Source: Subsaximicrobium wynnwilliamsii
GTDB taxonomy: Bacteria; Bacteroidota; Bacteroidia; Flavobacteriales; Flavobacteriaceae
Direction of reading: 5' to 3'
DNA length: 64,000 nucleotides
Assembly (NCBI RefSeq): GCF_007997225.1
Contig: NZ_VORM01000011.1
Coordinates: forward strand, 1 to 64,000
The notes beneath the pieces are model-generated. The model ran no database searches, had not been told where the DNA came from, and was given only the letters and a program-made list of their open reading frames with translations. This document shows positions 1 through 9,449 of this stretch, one piece after another. The first letter of the stretch is position 1, and each line of letters begins with the position of its first letter. Made by a program: the position numbers and the translations under genes.

Positions 1-1
1 T

Positions 2-160
2 AATGCTAAACGGAATTTTACAGGAACGTACCATAAAATCAAGAAAAAATATCTGCAACTTTATCTAAACGAGTTTGTTTACAAGTTAAATCGAAGATAT
101 TTTGGTGAGCGAATCTTTGATAGACTAGTAATAGCAAGCATTACAGCTAATGGACACTAA
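2..160 (+). mobile_element. IS1595/ISXO2-family transposase, C-terminal fragment
   Basis: An open frame runs in from the left edge and ends at TAA 158-160. It encodes about 52 residues that start NAKRNFTGTYHKI and include LNEFVYKLNRRYFGERIFDRL. This looks like the C-terminal end of ISXO2-like DDE transposases, where a conserved NEF-x-YR-x-NRR stretch follows the last acidic residue. The rest of the gene and the left end of the element lie outside the window. The frame of the next gene is already open at 151, so the right end of the IS must lie within or just after the transposase stop, about 150-175. I could not define its terminal inverted repeat. The family call is by eye. Confidence 0.6.
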
Positions 161-162
161 AC

Positions 163-3100
163 GGATATACAAAAAATGAATTATTCAAATTCGACAACAA
201 TTATTCTTTTACGCAGTTTATTAAAGCTTATCAAAACGAACCTACTAAAATATTCGCAATAGATTCTGCTGAAAAACTTGCCGAGGTCACAAATAGCGAT
301 ATTCTAAATACTTTATTACAAAAGCTAAAGGAGGCTGAGTGGAATATAATATTTACTACTCGTTATTCTTACCTGAATGATTTAACATTTCATATTAACG
401 AAAATTATAAATTATCATTCATTGTTCATGACATTCCTTTAATTAGTATTGATGAACTAAAATCAATTTCAGAAGATTTTGATTTCTCATTACCTGAAAA
501 CCATAAATTTATTGAAAGACTTAGAAACCTGTTTTATCTAAGTGATTATGCTCAATTTTATTCAAATATTGATAAAAAAGGTAATCTTAAGTCCTTCATT
601 GATTTACTCTGGAAAAAACGAATTCAAAACAATCTTATTCAAAAAGACAACTTACACATTGAAAGAGAAAGATGTATAATTCATATTGCAGAAAAAAGAT
701 GTGAGACAGGTCACTTTTATGTAAATGCTGAAGATTTACCTCAAGCTGCTTTATTTCAATTAAATCAAGATGAAATACTTGGATATGATGATATGCATAA
801 TGGTTTTTTCATTACCCATGACATTTACGAAGAATGGACTTTAGATAAAATTGTCTCTCGTAAATATGCCAACTACTCAGATATTAAAGATTTTTTTGTT
901 GATTTAGGAAATTCTTTGCCAATACGAAGAGCGTTCAGATTATGGTTATCCAATCAATTGTCTGATAACAGTCAAGAAATTGAAGGTTTTATCAAGGAAG
1001 CTTTTAGTGATAGTTCAATTGTTCAATTTTGGAAAGATGAGTTATTAATTTATGTGTTGCTTTCGGATTATTCGGAGTCGTTCTTTAAGTTTTTTGAAAA
1101 TGAAATTATAGCTCAGGAATTTCAAATCCTCAAAAGAATTCTATTCCTTTTAAGGATTGCCTGTACTGATATTTCTGCTTTTAAAAGTATTGATATTATA
1201 AAACCTAAAGGTAAAGGTTGGCAAGAGGTCATTGCGTTTATATATGAATATAAAGCTGATTTTTTTGATAACAACATGAATCTAGTATTACCTCTTTTGA
1301 CAGATTGGTGTAATTATAATAAAAAAGGTGAAACTACTAAATACTCTGGTTTACTCGCTTTAAGTGTTATTCAGAAAACTGAAACTGAGCAAAACTTTTA
1401 TATCCATGACAAGGCTGAAGAAAATTTATTAAAGGTGGTTTATAATTCAGCAAACGAGATAAAGCTAGAATTAAAAGAAACTTTCGATAAAGTTTTAAAA
1501 AACAAGTGGCTAAATCATAATGACCCTTATCATGGTCTATGCTTAAAAATTTTAGTTAAACCTTATTTGGCAAAAGAAGTAATAGAAGTTCTTCCACTAT
1601 CAGTTATTGATTTATGCAACATATTTTGGCAAAAACAAGACAAAAAACTTGATAATTTTGGATATGATAGAGATAGTATAGAAAACAAATATGGTTTAAT
1701 ATCTAGACATCGTAGTTTTGATTATTTCCCTGCAAGCGCAAATCAAACACCAGTAAATTGGTTATTAAAAACTACCTTTTGGGACACACTCAACTTTATA
1801 ATTGATTTCACAAATAGAGCAGTAGTTAATTATCAACAAACTAACTATGATAAAGATGATTTTAAAGAGATTACATTATACATTGACGAACAAGAAATAA
1901 CACAATTTACAAGTTGGACTTTATGGAGCTTATATAGAGGAATAACTGGGCCAAGTATTTTGCAATGTATTCATATGGCATTGGAGAAGTTTTTATTAGA
2001 GCTTTCAAAAATAGTCCCAATAGAAAAATTTAAACCTATTCTAATAGATATACTTCGTAAATCTAAATCAGCCTCTTTAACTTCAATAGTTTGTAGTGTA
2101 GTCTTATCAAATCCAGATAAATTCTATGACATAGCTATAATATTATTCAAAACAATAGAACTTTATCATTTAGATATGAGTAGAAGCTCTAGTGAATTTC
2201 AAGTTAAATCAACTTGTTCGATTGGTTATGGAATGAATAGAGCAAAAGACATACTTTATACTGACGAAAGACTTAAAGCATGTGAAAATGAACACCGTAG
2301 TTCTCACTTAGAAAGATTGATGTTAAATTATCAATTATATGGTATAAAAGGATTTACAGAAGAAGAAAACACCGAGTTTATTAAGAAATTACATAAAATA
2401 TTAGATGAACATAAATCTAATCTATCAAAATTCTCAAAATCAGAAGAAGATTTATATACTATCTTATTAGCAAGAATGGATAGAAGAAATTTAACCGCTA
2501 AGGTTAAAGAGCAAGTTGATAATAAACTTTTAATAGAGTTTGAGCCAAAAGAACTTTCCGACGAGCTTAGAGAAAAGTCTAAACAAGCTAATATTGATTT
2601 TGAAGAAACCTTTAAATATTCGTTTTTAAGATCCTGGTCAGATTTTTTAATCGGTGGAAGAAGTCAAAATAAGAATTCAAAACACGAAGAATATAATAAA
2701 GATCCTCTTTTGGCACTATCAGAGACTAAACAACTAGCCGGTGAACTTGAAAAAGGCAAAAGAGGAATTAAAATGTTAGATTATTCTATTCCAGCATTTG
2801 TTTGCTCAAAATTGATTATTGAGTATGGAAGCAAACTATCTAAAAAGGATAAGAATTTTTGTAAAAAAATAATTTCATCATCTTTGGCAAGTTTGTTTTC
2901 TGATGATTACGCATATCAAATAAGTGATGGGGTTGAAGCTTCTTTTCATGCCATACCTCGATTAATCCAAGAATTCCCAGATGAAAAAGAAGACTATCTT
3001 TCAATTATGCTCATGGCATTGTTTGATAAATCATCTATCGGTAGTTATAAAAGAATATGTGATTATGTGATTGAATCTATACACGAATCGAAATTATGGG

Positions 3101-4134
3101 AAGAAAACCCAAAAGAAGCTCAAGCAATATTTTTAGGTTATATAAAACTTATACCCATTTATAAGAGCATAGAATCTGAAAAAAGAAAAGGAATTGGATT
3201 TGGAAGAGGAAAAACTAAAAATGCAATATTAGAAGAGTTTGATAAAAGGACTAGTGATTTTACTTTTTCTAAATTATCATTTGATATTGAAGACATCGAC
3301 CTACTAGATATACATGATTTAGAAATTGTATATCAATTAATCCCTTCTAATACGAAAGACAGTATTCATTTAGAGATTATCACTAAAACATTACCCTTGT
3401 TAGTTTCTCGTTTATTGATGGATAGAAGAGACTATAATAGAGAATATGGAAATGAAACTGATATCTATTTTGTACGCCTTCATATTTTCAAAAAACTCAC
3501 ATCTTTTATTTTACTTAGAGAAACAAAAGAAATAGATATATATCTTGAACCAATTATTAATTATTTTGAAGCAACGGAAGAAGCTGCTTCTTTTTTAGGT
3601 GAATTTATCTCCGCAGAAGATAAACTAAACAAATATGATCAGTTTTGGCATGTTTGGAATAGTATGTATCCTAAAATTATAACAATATGCGGAAACCCTC
3701 GTAATTACCAGATAAAAGAAGTAATAATAAACTACTTATTAGCATGGCGTTGGTGGACTGACGGAATAGAAGAATGGCATAGTTTAAAAAGTGAGAGTTT
3801 ATTTCTTTATACTAAAGCAGCAAACGATATGGGTCATATTCCTTCTGTCCTATATTCAATAACTAGGGTATTAAATTCAATTGGAAGCCATTTTAAAACA
3901 GAAGGCATTGATTGGATTTGTAATATTGCATCAAATAATAACCTACTAAAACTTGAAGACTTAGAATCACATACTTTAATTTATTTAGAGCGATTTATGA
4001 GAAAGTTTATTTTCATTAACAAACAAAAAATTAGGGAAGAAATAAGATTAAAAAACAAAGTTATTCCGATACTTGACTTTATGATTGAGAGAGGTTCTAT
4101 ACACGGTTATTTGCTTAGAGAAACTATCTTGTAA
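163..4134 (+). CDS. STAND-type NTPase, 5'-truncated (possible defence protein)
   Basis: The frame is open from 151 to the stop at 4134, about 1,320 codons. The first internal ATG is 793, but similarity-like structure begins well before it. Near the start lie a Walker B-like hydrophobic stretch ending in D (KIFAIDSAEKL, about 252-284) and a sensor-like NIIFTTR (about 343-363). A winged-helix-type FFITHDIYEEW motif follows at about 808-840. The rest is a long alpha-helical region with no membrane segments; FPASANQTPVNWLL and GPSILQCIHMALEKFLLEL are its most distinctive parts. This layout fits STAND NTPases of the Avs/AVAST kind, which sense phage proteins with a C-terminal helical array. The P-loop and any effector domain should be N-terminal and are missing, because the transposase fragment abuts directly. 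The gene is much more AT-rich than those from 5 kb on, which suggests transfer. As it stands it is probably non-functional. Confidence 0.6.
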   Translation, partial: GYTKNELFKFDNNYSFTQFIKAYQNEPTKIFAIDSAEKLAEVTNSDILNTLLQKLKEAEWNIIFTTRYSYLNDLTFHINENYKLSFIVHDIPLISIDELKSISEDFDFSLPENHKFIERLRNLFYLSDYAQFYSNIDKKGNLKSFIDLLWKKRIQNNLIQKDNLHIERERCIIHIAEKRCETGHFYVNAEDLPQAALFQLNQDEILGYDDMHNGFFITHDIYEEWTLDKIVSRKYANYSDIKDFFVDLGNSLPIRRAFRLWLSNQLSDNSQEIEGFIKEAFSDSSIVQFWKDELLIYVLLSDYSESFFKFFENEIIAQEFQILKRILFLLRIACTDISAFKSIDIIKPKGKGWQEVIAFIYEYKADFFDNNMNLVLPLLTDWCNYNKKGETTKYSGLLALSVIQKTETEQNFYIHDKAEENLLKVVYNSANEIKLELKETFDKVLKNKWLNHNDPYHGLCLKILVKPYLAKEVIEVLPLSVIDLCNIFWQKQDKKLDNFGYDRDSIENKYGLISRHRSFDYFPASANQTPVNWLLKTTFWDTLNFIIDFTNRAVVNYQQTNYDKDDFKEITLYIDEQEITQFTSWTLWSLYRGITGPSILQCIHMALEKFLLELSKIVPIEKFKPILIDILRKSKSASLTSIVCSVVLSNPDKFYDIAIILFKTIELYHLDMSRSSSEFQVKSTCSIGYGMNRAKDILYTDERLKACENEHRSSHLERLMLNYQLYGIKGFTEEENTEFIKKLHKILDEHKSNLSKFSKSEEDLYTILLARMDRRNLTAKVKEQVDNKLLIEFEPKELSDELREKSKQANIDFEETFKYSFLRSWSDFLIGGRSQNKNSKHEEYNKDPLLALSETKQLAGELEKGKRGIKMLDYSIPAFVCSKLIIEYGSKLSKKDKNFCKKIISSSLASLFSDDYAYQISDGVEASFHAIPRLIQEFPDEKEDYLSIMLMALFDKSSIGSYKRICDYVIESIHESKLWEENPKEAQAIFLGYIKLIPIYKSIESEKRKGIGFGRGKTKNAILEEFDKRTSDFTFSKLSFDIEDIDLLDIHDLEIVYQLIPSNTKDSIHLEIITKTLPLLVSRLLMDRRDYNREYGNETDIYFVRLHIFKKLTSFILLRETKEIDIYLEPIINYFEATEEAASFLGEFISAEDKLNKYDQFWHVWNSMYPKIITICGNPRNYQIKEVIINYLLAWRWWTDGIEEWHSLKSESLFLYTKAANDMGHIPSVLYSITRVLNSIGSHFKTEGIDWICNIASNNNLLKLEDLESHTLIYLERFMRKFIFINKQKIREEIRLKNKVIPILDFMIERGSIHGYLLRETIL

Positions 4135-4152
4135 TAAAAAAAAAATCACTTA

Positions 4153-4186
4153 CTGGCGCGGGCGTCCCGCCCGTGTCCTGCGTACT
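4153..4186. repeat. REP hairpin, GGGCG type
   Basis: The sequence has a perfect stem CGGGCG/CGCCCG with loop TCC, inside the conserved context CTGGCGCGGGCGTCCCGCCC followed by GTGTCCTGCGTACT. Closely similar copies lie at 5085-5118, 10675-10705 and 10801-10830. It sits just downstream of the STAND stop and just beyond the 3' end of the RAYT gene. Confidence 0.75.
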
Positions 4187-4227
4187 GCTTAACCAAGACC
4201 AAAAAATAGTCATACAACCGTACAATT

Positions 4228-4784
4228 TCATCCAAGAAATCCGATATCATCAATGGGAATAACAGCATCAAGCTCTGCATAATTTCTCGCACTACTATGC
4301 TTCCATTCCCACGGTTCCATCACTAAGCCAGAAACTACCGCATTGTTATGGATATAATTAAATTTCTCCTTTATACCTGGTGTACTCCACAATTCAATAG
4401 GATGATTGTTTTGCTGCCAAAATTGGTATTTCTTTACATTACTGTTCTTTGCTCCTGCTCTTTTAAACATCCAGAGCATCCATTCCCGCATGATATCTTG
4501 TGGATTTTCCATAATACTTGCAATCATTTTATTGGAAGTAAAGCCTTTAAAGTCTCTTAACAGTCCAGAAGGATTTTCGTTGTCATCTCGAAACAATAGT
4601 TGTATATGGCTGGGCATAATGCAATATGCAAAAAGAGCCATTCCTTTATTGTTTCGGCAATAATCTAAGTTATCGGTAATTACTTTAAAACAGGCTGGAC
4701 GTGTAAATACGTCAATCCAATTAACTACTGCGAACGAAACAAAATAGGCGGCCGACCATTGTGAAATTTATATTTCCTGCTCAT
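4228..4784 (-). pseudogene. REP-associated tyrosine transposase (RAYT, Y1_Tnp), frameshifted
   Basis: The main open part (4641 to 4228) encodes MALFAYCIMPSHIQLLFRDD, then KKYQFWQQNNHPIEL, YIHNNAVVSGLV and WKHSSARNY, the usual motif order of Bacteroidota RAYTs. The N-terminus is present in another frame. ATG at 4784 gives MSRKYKFHN, and after a one-base shift near 4757 the frame reads AAYFVSFAVVNWIDVFTR straight into the main part. The expected HUH motif (MPNHIHL in relatives) reads HIQ, so one catalytic histidine is lost as well. The gene lies between REP hairpins on both sides, the usual arrangement of a RAYT with its REP substrates. It is dead through both the frameshift and the active-site change. 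Confidence 0.8.
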
Positions 4785-4917
4785 CAATTCTGACAAAGAA
4801 TAAATAAACTGAAAATTAGTTGTCTGAAGGACTGATAAATAAAGTTGGTATTTCACTCTCAAGAAACTTGGACTAGCAACGCGGATAGTTATTCTTAAAT
4901 TGCAATTACCTTCTTAT

Positions 4918-4958
4918 GCGGCTGTGACGGCACGAGCGAGACGCTAGCGCTAGCGGTG
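4918..4958. repeat. REP hairpin, GAGCG type (copy 1)
   Basis: The core GGCACGAGCGAGACGCTAGC is followed by GCTAGCGGTG and preceded by GGCTGTGAC. The stem CGAGCG-AGA-CGCTaG is imperfect here but perfect in the copies at 5021 and 10844. Confidence 0.7.
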
Positions 4959-5020
4959 TTTTCAAGAAACTCGCACTGGCAACCTTGGCAGTTTCTTAGG
5001 TTTTGACTGCCTTGCTGTAC

Positions 5021-5056
5021 GGCTGTGTCGGCACGAGCGAGACGCTCGCGCTAGCG
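5021..5056. repeat. REP hairpin, GAGCG type (copy 2)
   Basis: GGCTGTGTCGGCACGAGCGA is followed by GACGCTCGCGCTAGCG. The stem CGAGCG/CGCTCG with loop AGA is perfect. It lies 64 bases after copy 1. Confidence 0.75.
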
Positions 5057-5084
5057 TTCAAGGAAATAAAACTTTGAATCAGCA

Positions 5085-5118
5085 CTGGTGCGGGCGTCCC
5101 GCCCGTGACCTTCGTACT
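5085..5118. repeat. REP hairpin, GGGCG type, touching the ABC exporter stop
   Basis: CTGGTGCGGGCGTCCCGCCC is followed by GTGACCTTCGTACT, a near-identical copy of the repeat at 4153. It directly adjoins the 3' end of the ABC exporter gene, so its hairpin would form just past that stop codon and could stabilise the mRNA end or act in termination. Confidence 0.75.
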
Positions 5119-6890
5119 CAAATCTTCGCCTGATAAGTATACAACTCATAATACCTACCTTCCTTAGCAATCAATTGGTCATGGGTGCCACGTTCTACGA
5201 TGTGACCGGCTTCAACAACCAAAATTTGATCTGCCTTTCTAATGGTACTTAAACGGTGGGCAATAACGATGGTGGTTCGGTCTTTAACTAATTCAGCTAA
5301 ACTTTTCTGAATCAAGGCCTCACTTTGTGTATCTAAATTGGAAGTGGCTTCGTCTAAAATTATAATTTTCGGATTTGCCAAAATAGCACGGGCAATGGCT
5401 AAACGCTGCCTTTGTCCGCCAGAAAGTTTCACGCCTCTTTCCCCAATTAAGGTTTCTAAGCCTTCATCAAATCGGTCGGTAAATTCGTTTACATAGGCGG
5501 CATTTACGGCATTTTGTACTTCTGCTTCCGTGGCATTTGGTCTTGGGAACATGATATTTTCACGAATGCTGCCTTCAAATAAAAATTCATCCTGCAAAAC
5601 CACACCTAGATATTGGCGGTAGCTGCTTAATTTAACTTTAGATAAATCCTGATTATCAACGGTAACCTTACCAGATTGCGGCGTTAAAAACGTAGCCGAA
5701 AGGCCCGCAATGGTAGATTTACCAGAACCTGAACTTCCCACCAATGCGGTTACAGAACCCGCTGGGACTTTAAAATTAAGCTTATGCAAAATTTGTTTGC
5801 CCTCTTCATACGAAAATGAAACATCACTGAATTCAATGTTACCTTTTAGGGTATTCAGTTTAATGGTTCGGTTTTGGTTCTCCTCCTCGGCAGTCATGTT
5901 CATGAGTTCTTCAGTTCTATCCAGACCCGCCAATGCTTCGGTTAACTGACTTCCTATATTGCTCATTTGAATAATGGGCGCAATCATAAACCCAAGGATT
6001 AAGGTAAAGAATAAAAAATCTCCAGTGGTCATCTCGCCAATGATCATGTAATAGCCACCCATTCCCATAATTCCGGTTGTGGCTACTCCAATTAAAAACG
6101 TGGAAGAGCTCGTCATTAAAGCGGTTGCTGTTAAGCTCTTTTTTACGTTTTGGTATAATTTATCAACCCCTTTTTCAAAAACAACATTTTCTTGTTCTTC
6201 GGCATTGAATGCTTTGATAACACGAACTCCCGCGAGGGTTTCGGTTAGCCTTCCGGTAACTTCGGCATTGATTTTACCACGGGTTCTAAAAATGGGACGA
6301 ATGTATTTAAAGGCTTTCAAGGCAATAATCCCAAATATGGACAGCGGCACAAACACGAAAAGCGTCATCCAAGCATTCAGTTTAATTAAAATAATTAAGG
6401 AAACTACAGCCGTGAATGTACCACCTACCAACTGCACCAACCCTGTACCTATAAGGTTTCTAACGCCCTCAACATCGTTCATGATTCTTGAAACCAAGGC
6501 GCCAGATTTGGTGTTATCGAAAAAACGAATAGGTAGTGAAAGTACCTTTTTCTGAACCTGAGACCGCAATTCACTTATCAAATATTGCGCTTGTACGCTC
6601 AGTATTCTGGTCAATAAAAATGAAGTTACTGCCTGTACTGTGATGGCACTTATGACTATGGCAATTAAGGTATATAGTTGCCCGTAATCTTTATTGGGAA
6701 CCACATCATCCAATAATACTTTACTCTGCCATGGTAAAATCAAACCCGACAAACTTTTAATAACGATCAAGATCAAACCAATGAAAACCAAATTACGCCT
6801 AGGCCAAATTATCGTTTTGAACGCCTGAAGCATTGTAACTTTTGGCTCTGATTTGTTTTTATCTTCTGAATTGTCTCTTAAATGCTGCAT
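5118..6890 (-). CDS. ABC exporter, fused permease and ATPase (MsbA-like)
   Basis: This 590-residue half-transporter would work as a homodimer in the inner membrane, exporting a lipid or hydrophobic compound. The first ~330 residues carry the six-helix ABC_membrane domain. The nucleotide-binding domain follows, with Walker A GSSGSGKST near residue 387, signature LSGGQRQRLAIARA, Walker B IIILDEATSNLD and the switch histidine in IVIAHRLST. Length and domain order are standard for MsbA/LmrA-type proteins. The charged first ~18 residues are cytosolic. It appears to be a single-gene unit: REP hairpins lie downstream and a TAnnTTTG-type promoter upstream. The substrate cannot be read from the sequence; lipid A core flipping is only one possibility. 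Confidence 0.92.
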   Translation of the reverse strand: MQHLRDNSEDKNKSEPKVTMLQAFKTIIWPRRNLVFIGLILIVIKSLSGLILPWQSKVLLDDVVPNKDYGQLYTLIAIVISAITVQAVTSFLLTRILSVQAQYLISELRSQVQKKVLSLPIRFFDNTKSGALVSRIMNDVEGVRNLIGTGLVQLVGGTFTAVVSLIILIKLNAWMTLFVFVPLSIFGIIALKAFKYIRPIFRTRGKINAEVTGRLTETLAGVRVIKAFNAEEQENVVFEKGVDKLYQNVKKSLTATALMTSSSTFLIGVATTGIMGMGGYYMIIGEMTTGDFLFFTLILGFMIAPIIQMSNIGSQLTEALAGLDRTEELMNMTAEEENQNRTIKLNTLKGNIEFSDVSFSYEEGKQILHKLNFKVPAGSVTALVGSSGSGKSTIAGLSATFLTPQSGKVTVDNQDLSKVKLSSYRQYLGVVLQDEFLFEGSIRENIMFPRPNATEAEVQNAVNAAYVNEFTDRFDEGLETLIGERGVKLSGGQRQRLAIARAILANPKIIILDEATSNLDTQSEALIQKSLAELVKDRTTIVIAHRLSTIRKADQILVVEAGHIVERGTHDQLIAKEGRYYELYTYQAKI

Positions 6891-6913
6891 ATTTCCTAAT
6901 CAATAATATTTTG

Positions 6914-6921
6914 CAAAAATA
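6914..6921 (-). promoter_or_regulatory. Putative -7 box of the ABC exporter
   Basis: The minus strand reads TATTTTTG, matching Bacteroidota TAnnTTTG, 24 bases upstream of the ATG at 6890. No clear -33 TTG was found. Confidence 0.45.
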
Positions 6922-7255
6922 GGCATTAAGGCGGGGTAAATTGGCTTCGCTTAATTAAAAGTATGTTAGTGCGGTAGTCCTGTGCGTGTCCGCCATTCTG
7001 ATAGTCTGTCTCAGACTGAAAAAAACAAACGACTATGGACTAAAGTAACATAGATTTGAAACAGACGGGACCTGGGTTGAATTCGTGAAATGAATCGTAT
7101 CTCATTGCGTGCACTTTAAGGGGAACAACAGATTTCGTGAAAACCTGTGTACCGGATCGGCAGATTTGTGATTATGAAGCTTCCGGAGTGGCTAAACTAT
7201 TTTCAGAAACTAAAACAAGATGCACTAAAGGAAGATCGTTTCAACTCTTTTTTAG

Positions 7256-7330
7256 ACCCATAAAAAAAGGTTAAGCCCAATAAAATACAAACAGGCGGTT
7301 GCACAGATTATATATGCAGAAATGAGGCTT
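7256..7330 (+). pseudogene. Ghost fragment of a dus 3' end
   Basis: This stretch aligns base by base with the last part of the intact dus gene (about 11836-11911). Both share CCATAAAAAAAG and the 20-base block ATAAAATACAAACAGGCGGT, with similar sequence on to GAAATGA. The readable frame gives SPIKYKQAVAQIIYAEMR against NPIKYKQAVAQILNTEMK in the intact protein. No start or upstream part of a dus gene was recognised, so this is the scar of a lost second copy or a partial duplication. Confidence 0.75.
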
Positions 7331-7338
7331 GGGAGGGC

Positions 7339-7366
7339 TTGTTAAAAATCTAGTTAAGTATCTTTG
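7339..7366 (+). promoter_or_regulatory. Promoter of the PLP-enzyme gene
   Basis: TTG (7339-7341), a 17-base spacer and TATCTTTG (7359-7366) match the Bacteroidota -33/-7 consensus. Transcription would start at about 7373, shortly before ATG 7389. This rules out in-frame starts upstream of 7389. Confidence 0.65.
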
Positions 7367-7388
7367 CATTCTATTTAAAAATGGGATT

Positions 7389-9233
7389 ATGAAAGAAACA
7401 AAAATGCTAGATTACATAAAGGAAGTATTAGAAAATATGCCGAAAGATTGGGTAAATCTAACAACCCATCGCTTGGATCTTTATGATGAAAAATTGGCGA
7501 AAGTTCAATTTTTAGAACAGTTTGAAAACTTATTTAAGGACAATAATTACCAAGCATCTGCGCTCCGTGATTTACCTACTGCGTATGACTATATTAGATT
7601 AGGGCATCCCTTATCTTCGCTATTAGAATGGGGAATTGCGCAACTGCATGAACTAGATGCAAATAACGTCATCAGTTTTTCTTCGCAGACTATGCCTGTT
7701 TTGGCGATTCTAAGAAAAAACCATTTAGAGCATAAAAAAACGCAAATAATCCATACCGGTTTCTTGCCCGATTATTTTGATGCGGAAATAATACGGCGTG
7801 TATATGGGTATGATTTTGAACTCAAACAAGCTGAAAGTGCTGAAGATATCCTTGAATTTAACGGAAGCAGCATTTTTATGTCACAACAACACAAAATTGG
7901 CGCGCTTAATCTCAATCCGAATATTGACTTCTTTATTAATCTTCATTCACATCTTGGAAGTGTTTTAGTTATAAATGGGAAAGAGAATGAAGCCTATGTT
8001 TCAGATATACAGCACGTACGCAGAAGGGAAACCATAGCAATGACGCCGGTAAATTCGCTAAAGGCATTACATTCACTTATTAATCAATCCTCTTTTGAAG
8101 ATAAGAAAAGTGACTTCGAGACAGACAAAATAGCGGTCTTGGAGGCTATAAAAAAAATAACAGGAACGAGCACAAAACCTTTGGTTGCTTCTAGCGGATT
8201 ATCAATGCAATACGCCGTAATGATGGGGCTTATACACGATGCGTTGGATAAGCATCCAGGAAAAGCGATTAAATTTTTGGTACCGCCCAATTGTTATGGA
8301 GGAACCAACGACCAAGCAAGACGCGTGGCAGCTTGTTTAGATAACGTAGAAGTGGTGGATTTGCCTGTAGATGGTGATAATGATATGGTAAAAAGCATCG
8401 ATACCGTTTTAGCTAACATCGCTAAACAAGACGCAATACCATACATCATCGCAGAAATCCCAACCAATCCAAGAGTAGAGGTGCCAGATTTACTGCAATT
8501 AAAGGCAGTTTTAAGCAAAGAACGTACAACAAGCAACGGCGAAAGCGCCATTGATCCTGTTTTTATTTTAGATCAAACATTTTGCCCCAATGTTCACTTT
8601 TTAGGCGAAGGAGAGATTCTTTCTACGGTTAGAACCATTTCATATGCCAGTGGATCCAAATTTCCTAGTGGTGGGCAATGTACAGCTGGCTATTGCGCAG
8701 GGAATACAAAAACGGAAGGCTTAATGGAAAAAATAGAAATGCATCTACAGCTTTGCGACAACGAAGCAACAGATTCTCAAATGGAAATATTGGCCAGACA
8801 AATGCCTTCAATGAATCAACGTATTCATGATGCCTATAAAAACACACGTGAGTTTGTAAGTTTTATCGAAGATGTCTTACCCGAAGCTAAAATCAATTTT
8901 GTGTCAGAAGAATTGGCAGCACAAGGATTCACGCCATCGGTATTTTCATTAGACCTTCCCACGAAAGGGAATACCGCCGAAGAAAAAGAAGCGCATAAGA
9001 GGGAACTGAATTTGAAGTTGATCAATCTAATGATTACCGAAATCCCCAATGAGAGTAAATTTTGCGTTAGTTACGGGCAATTGAAAGGATGTTACTGGAC
9101 CATTCCCGCAACGTCAACCCAAGGAACCACTAAAGAAGGTGATAAGGATTATATTGTGCGCACGTCAGTTTCACCCAATATCGATCTAAAACTTCACAAA
9201 AAAGTCTTCATGGATTTTGTTGAAAGTATTTGA
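7389..9233 (+). CDS. PLP-dependent Cys/Met-metabolism-type enzyme
   Basis: The protein has 614 residues and begins MKETKMLDYIKEV. The C-terminal two thirds resemble the fold-type I cystathionine gamma-synthase/beta-lyase group: a PPNCYGGTNDQ segment in the substrate/phosphate region, a likely cofactor aspartate in FILDQTFCPN, and the probable Schiff-base lysine in SGSKFPSGGQ. About 200 extra N-terminal residues make it much longer than the ~390-residue classical enzymes, so it belongs to a longer subfamily whose exact reaction I cannot assign. A beta/gamma-elimination or replacement on a cysteine- or homoserine-type substrate in the cytosol is likely. The start is set by the promoter at 7339-7366. 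No operon partner is evident. Confidence 0.75.
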   Translation: MKETKMLDYIKEVLENMPKDWVNLTTHRLDLYDEKLAKVQFLEQFENLFKDNNYQASALRDLPTAYDYIRLGHPLSSLLEWGIAQLHELDANNVISFSSQTMPVLAILRKNHLEHKKTQIIHTGFLPDYFDAEIIRRVYGYDFELKQAESAEDILEFNGSSIFMSQQHKIGALNLNPNIDFFINLHSHLGSVLVINGKENEAYVSDIQHVRRRETIAMTPVNSLKALHSLINQSSFEDKKSDFETDKIAVLEAIKKITGTSTKPLVASSGLSMQYAVMMGLIHDALDKHPGKAIKFLVPPNCYGGTNDQARRVAACLDNVEVVDLPVDGDNDMVKSIDTVLANIAKQDAIPYIIAEIPTNPRVEVPDLLQLKAVLSKERTTSNGESAIDPVFILDQTFCPNVHFLGEGEILSTVRTISYASGSKFPSGGQCTAGYCAGNTKTEGLMEKIEMHLQLCDNEATDSQMEILARQMPSMNQRIHDAYKNTREFVSFIEDVLPEAKINFVSEELAAQGFTPSVFSLDLPTKGNTAEEKEAHKRELNLKLINLMITEIPNESKFCVSYGQLKGCYWTIPATSTQGTTKEGDKDYIVRTSVSPNIDLKLHKKVFMDFVESI

Positions 9234-9449
9234 TTTTTGGAGGAGACGTTGAAGTCTTTGATGAACGGTAAGTTTCTGTGCTGCTCGATCCACTAAATTG
9301 TCTTACTGAATAATGACGCCCAAAACGGTTGATAAGCTGCTAGAATTAATTTATAGAGATTAAAAAACAATTTATATAACGAGTTGCCAGTAATGCAAAA
9401 AAACATTGAACGATTTACAAATACAGTCAATATTTCGTAAATTGCTACT

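Noticed and set aside
4348-4663. Plus-strand frames over the RAYT
   Set aside because: Antisense to RAYT motifs that make sense on the minus strand; hydrophobic and without a family.
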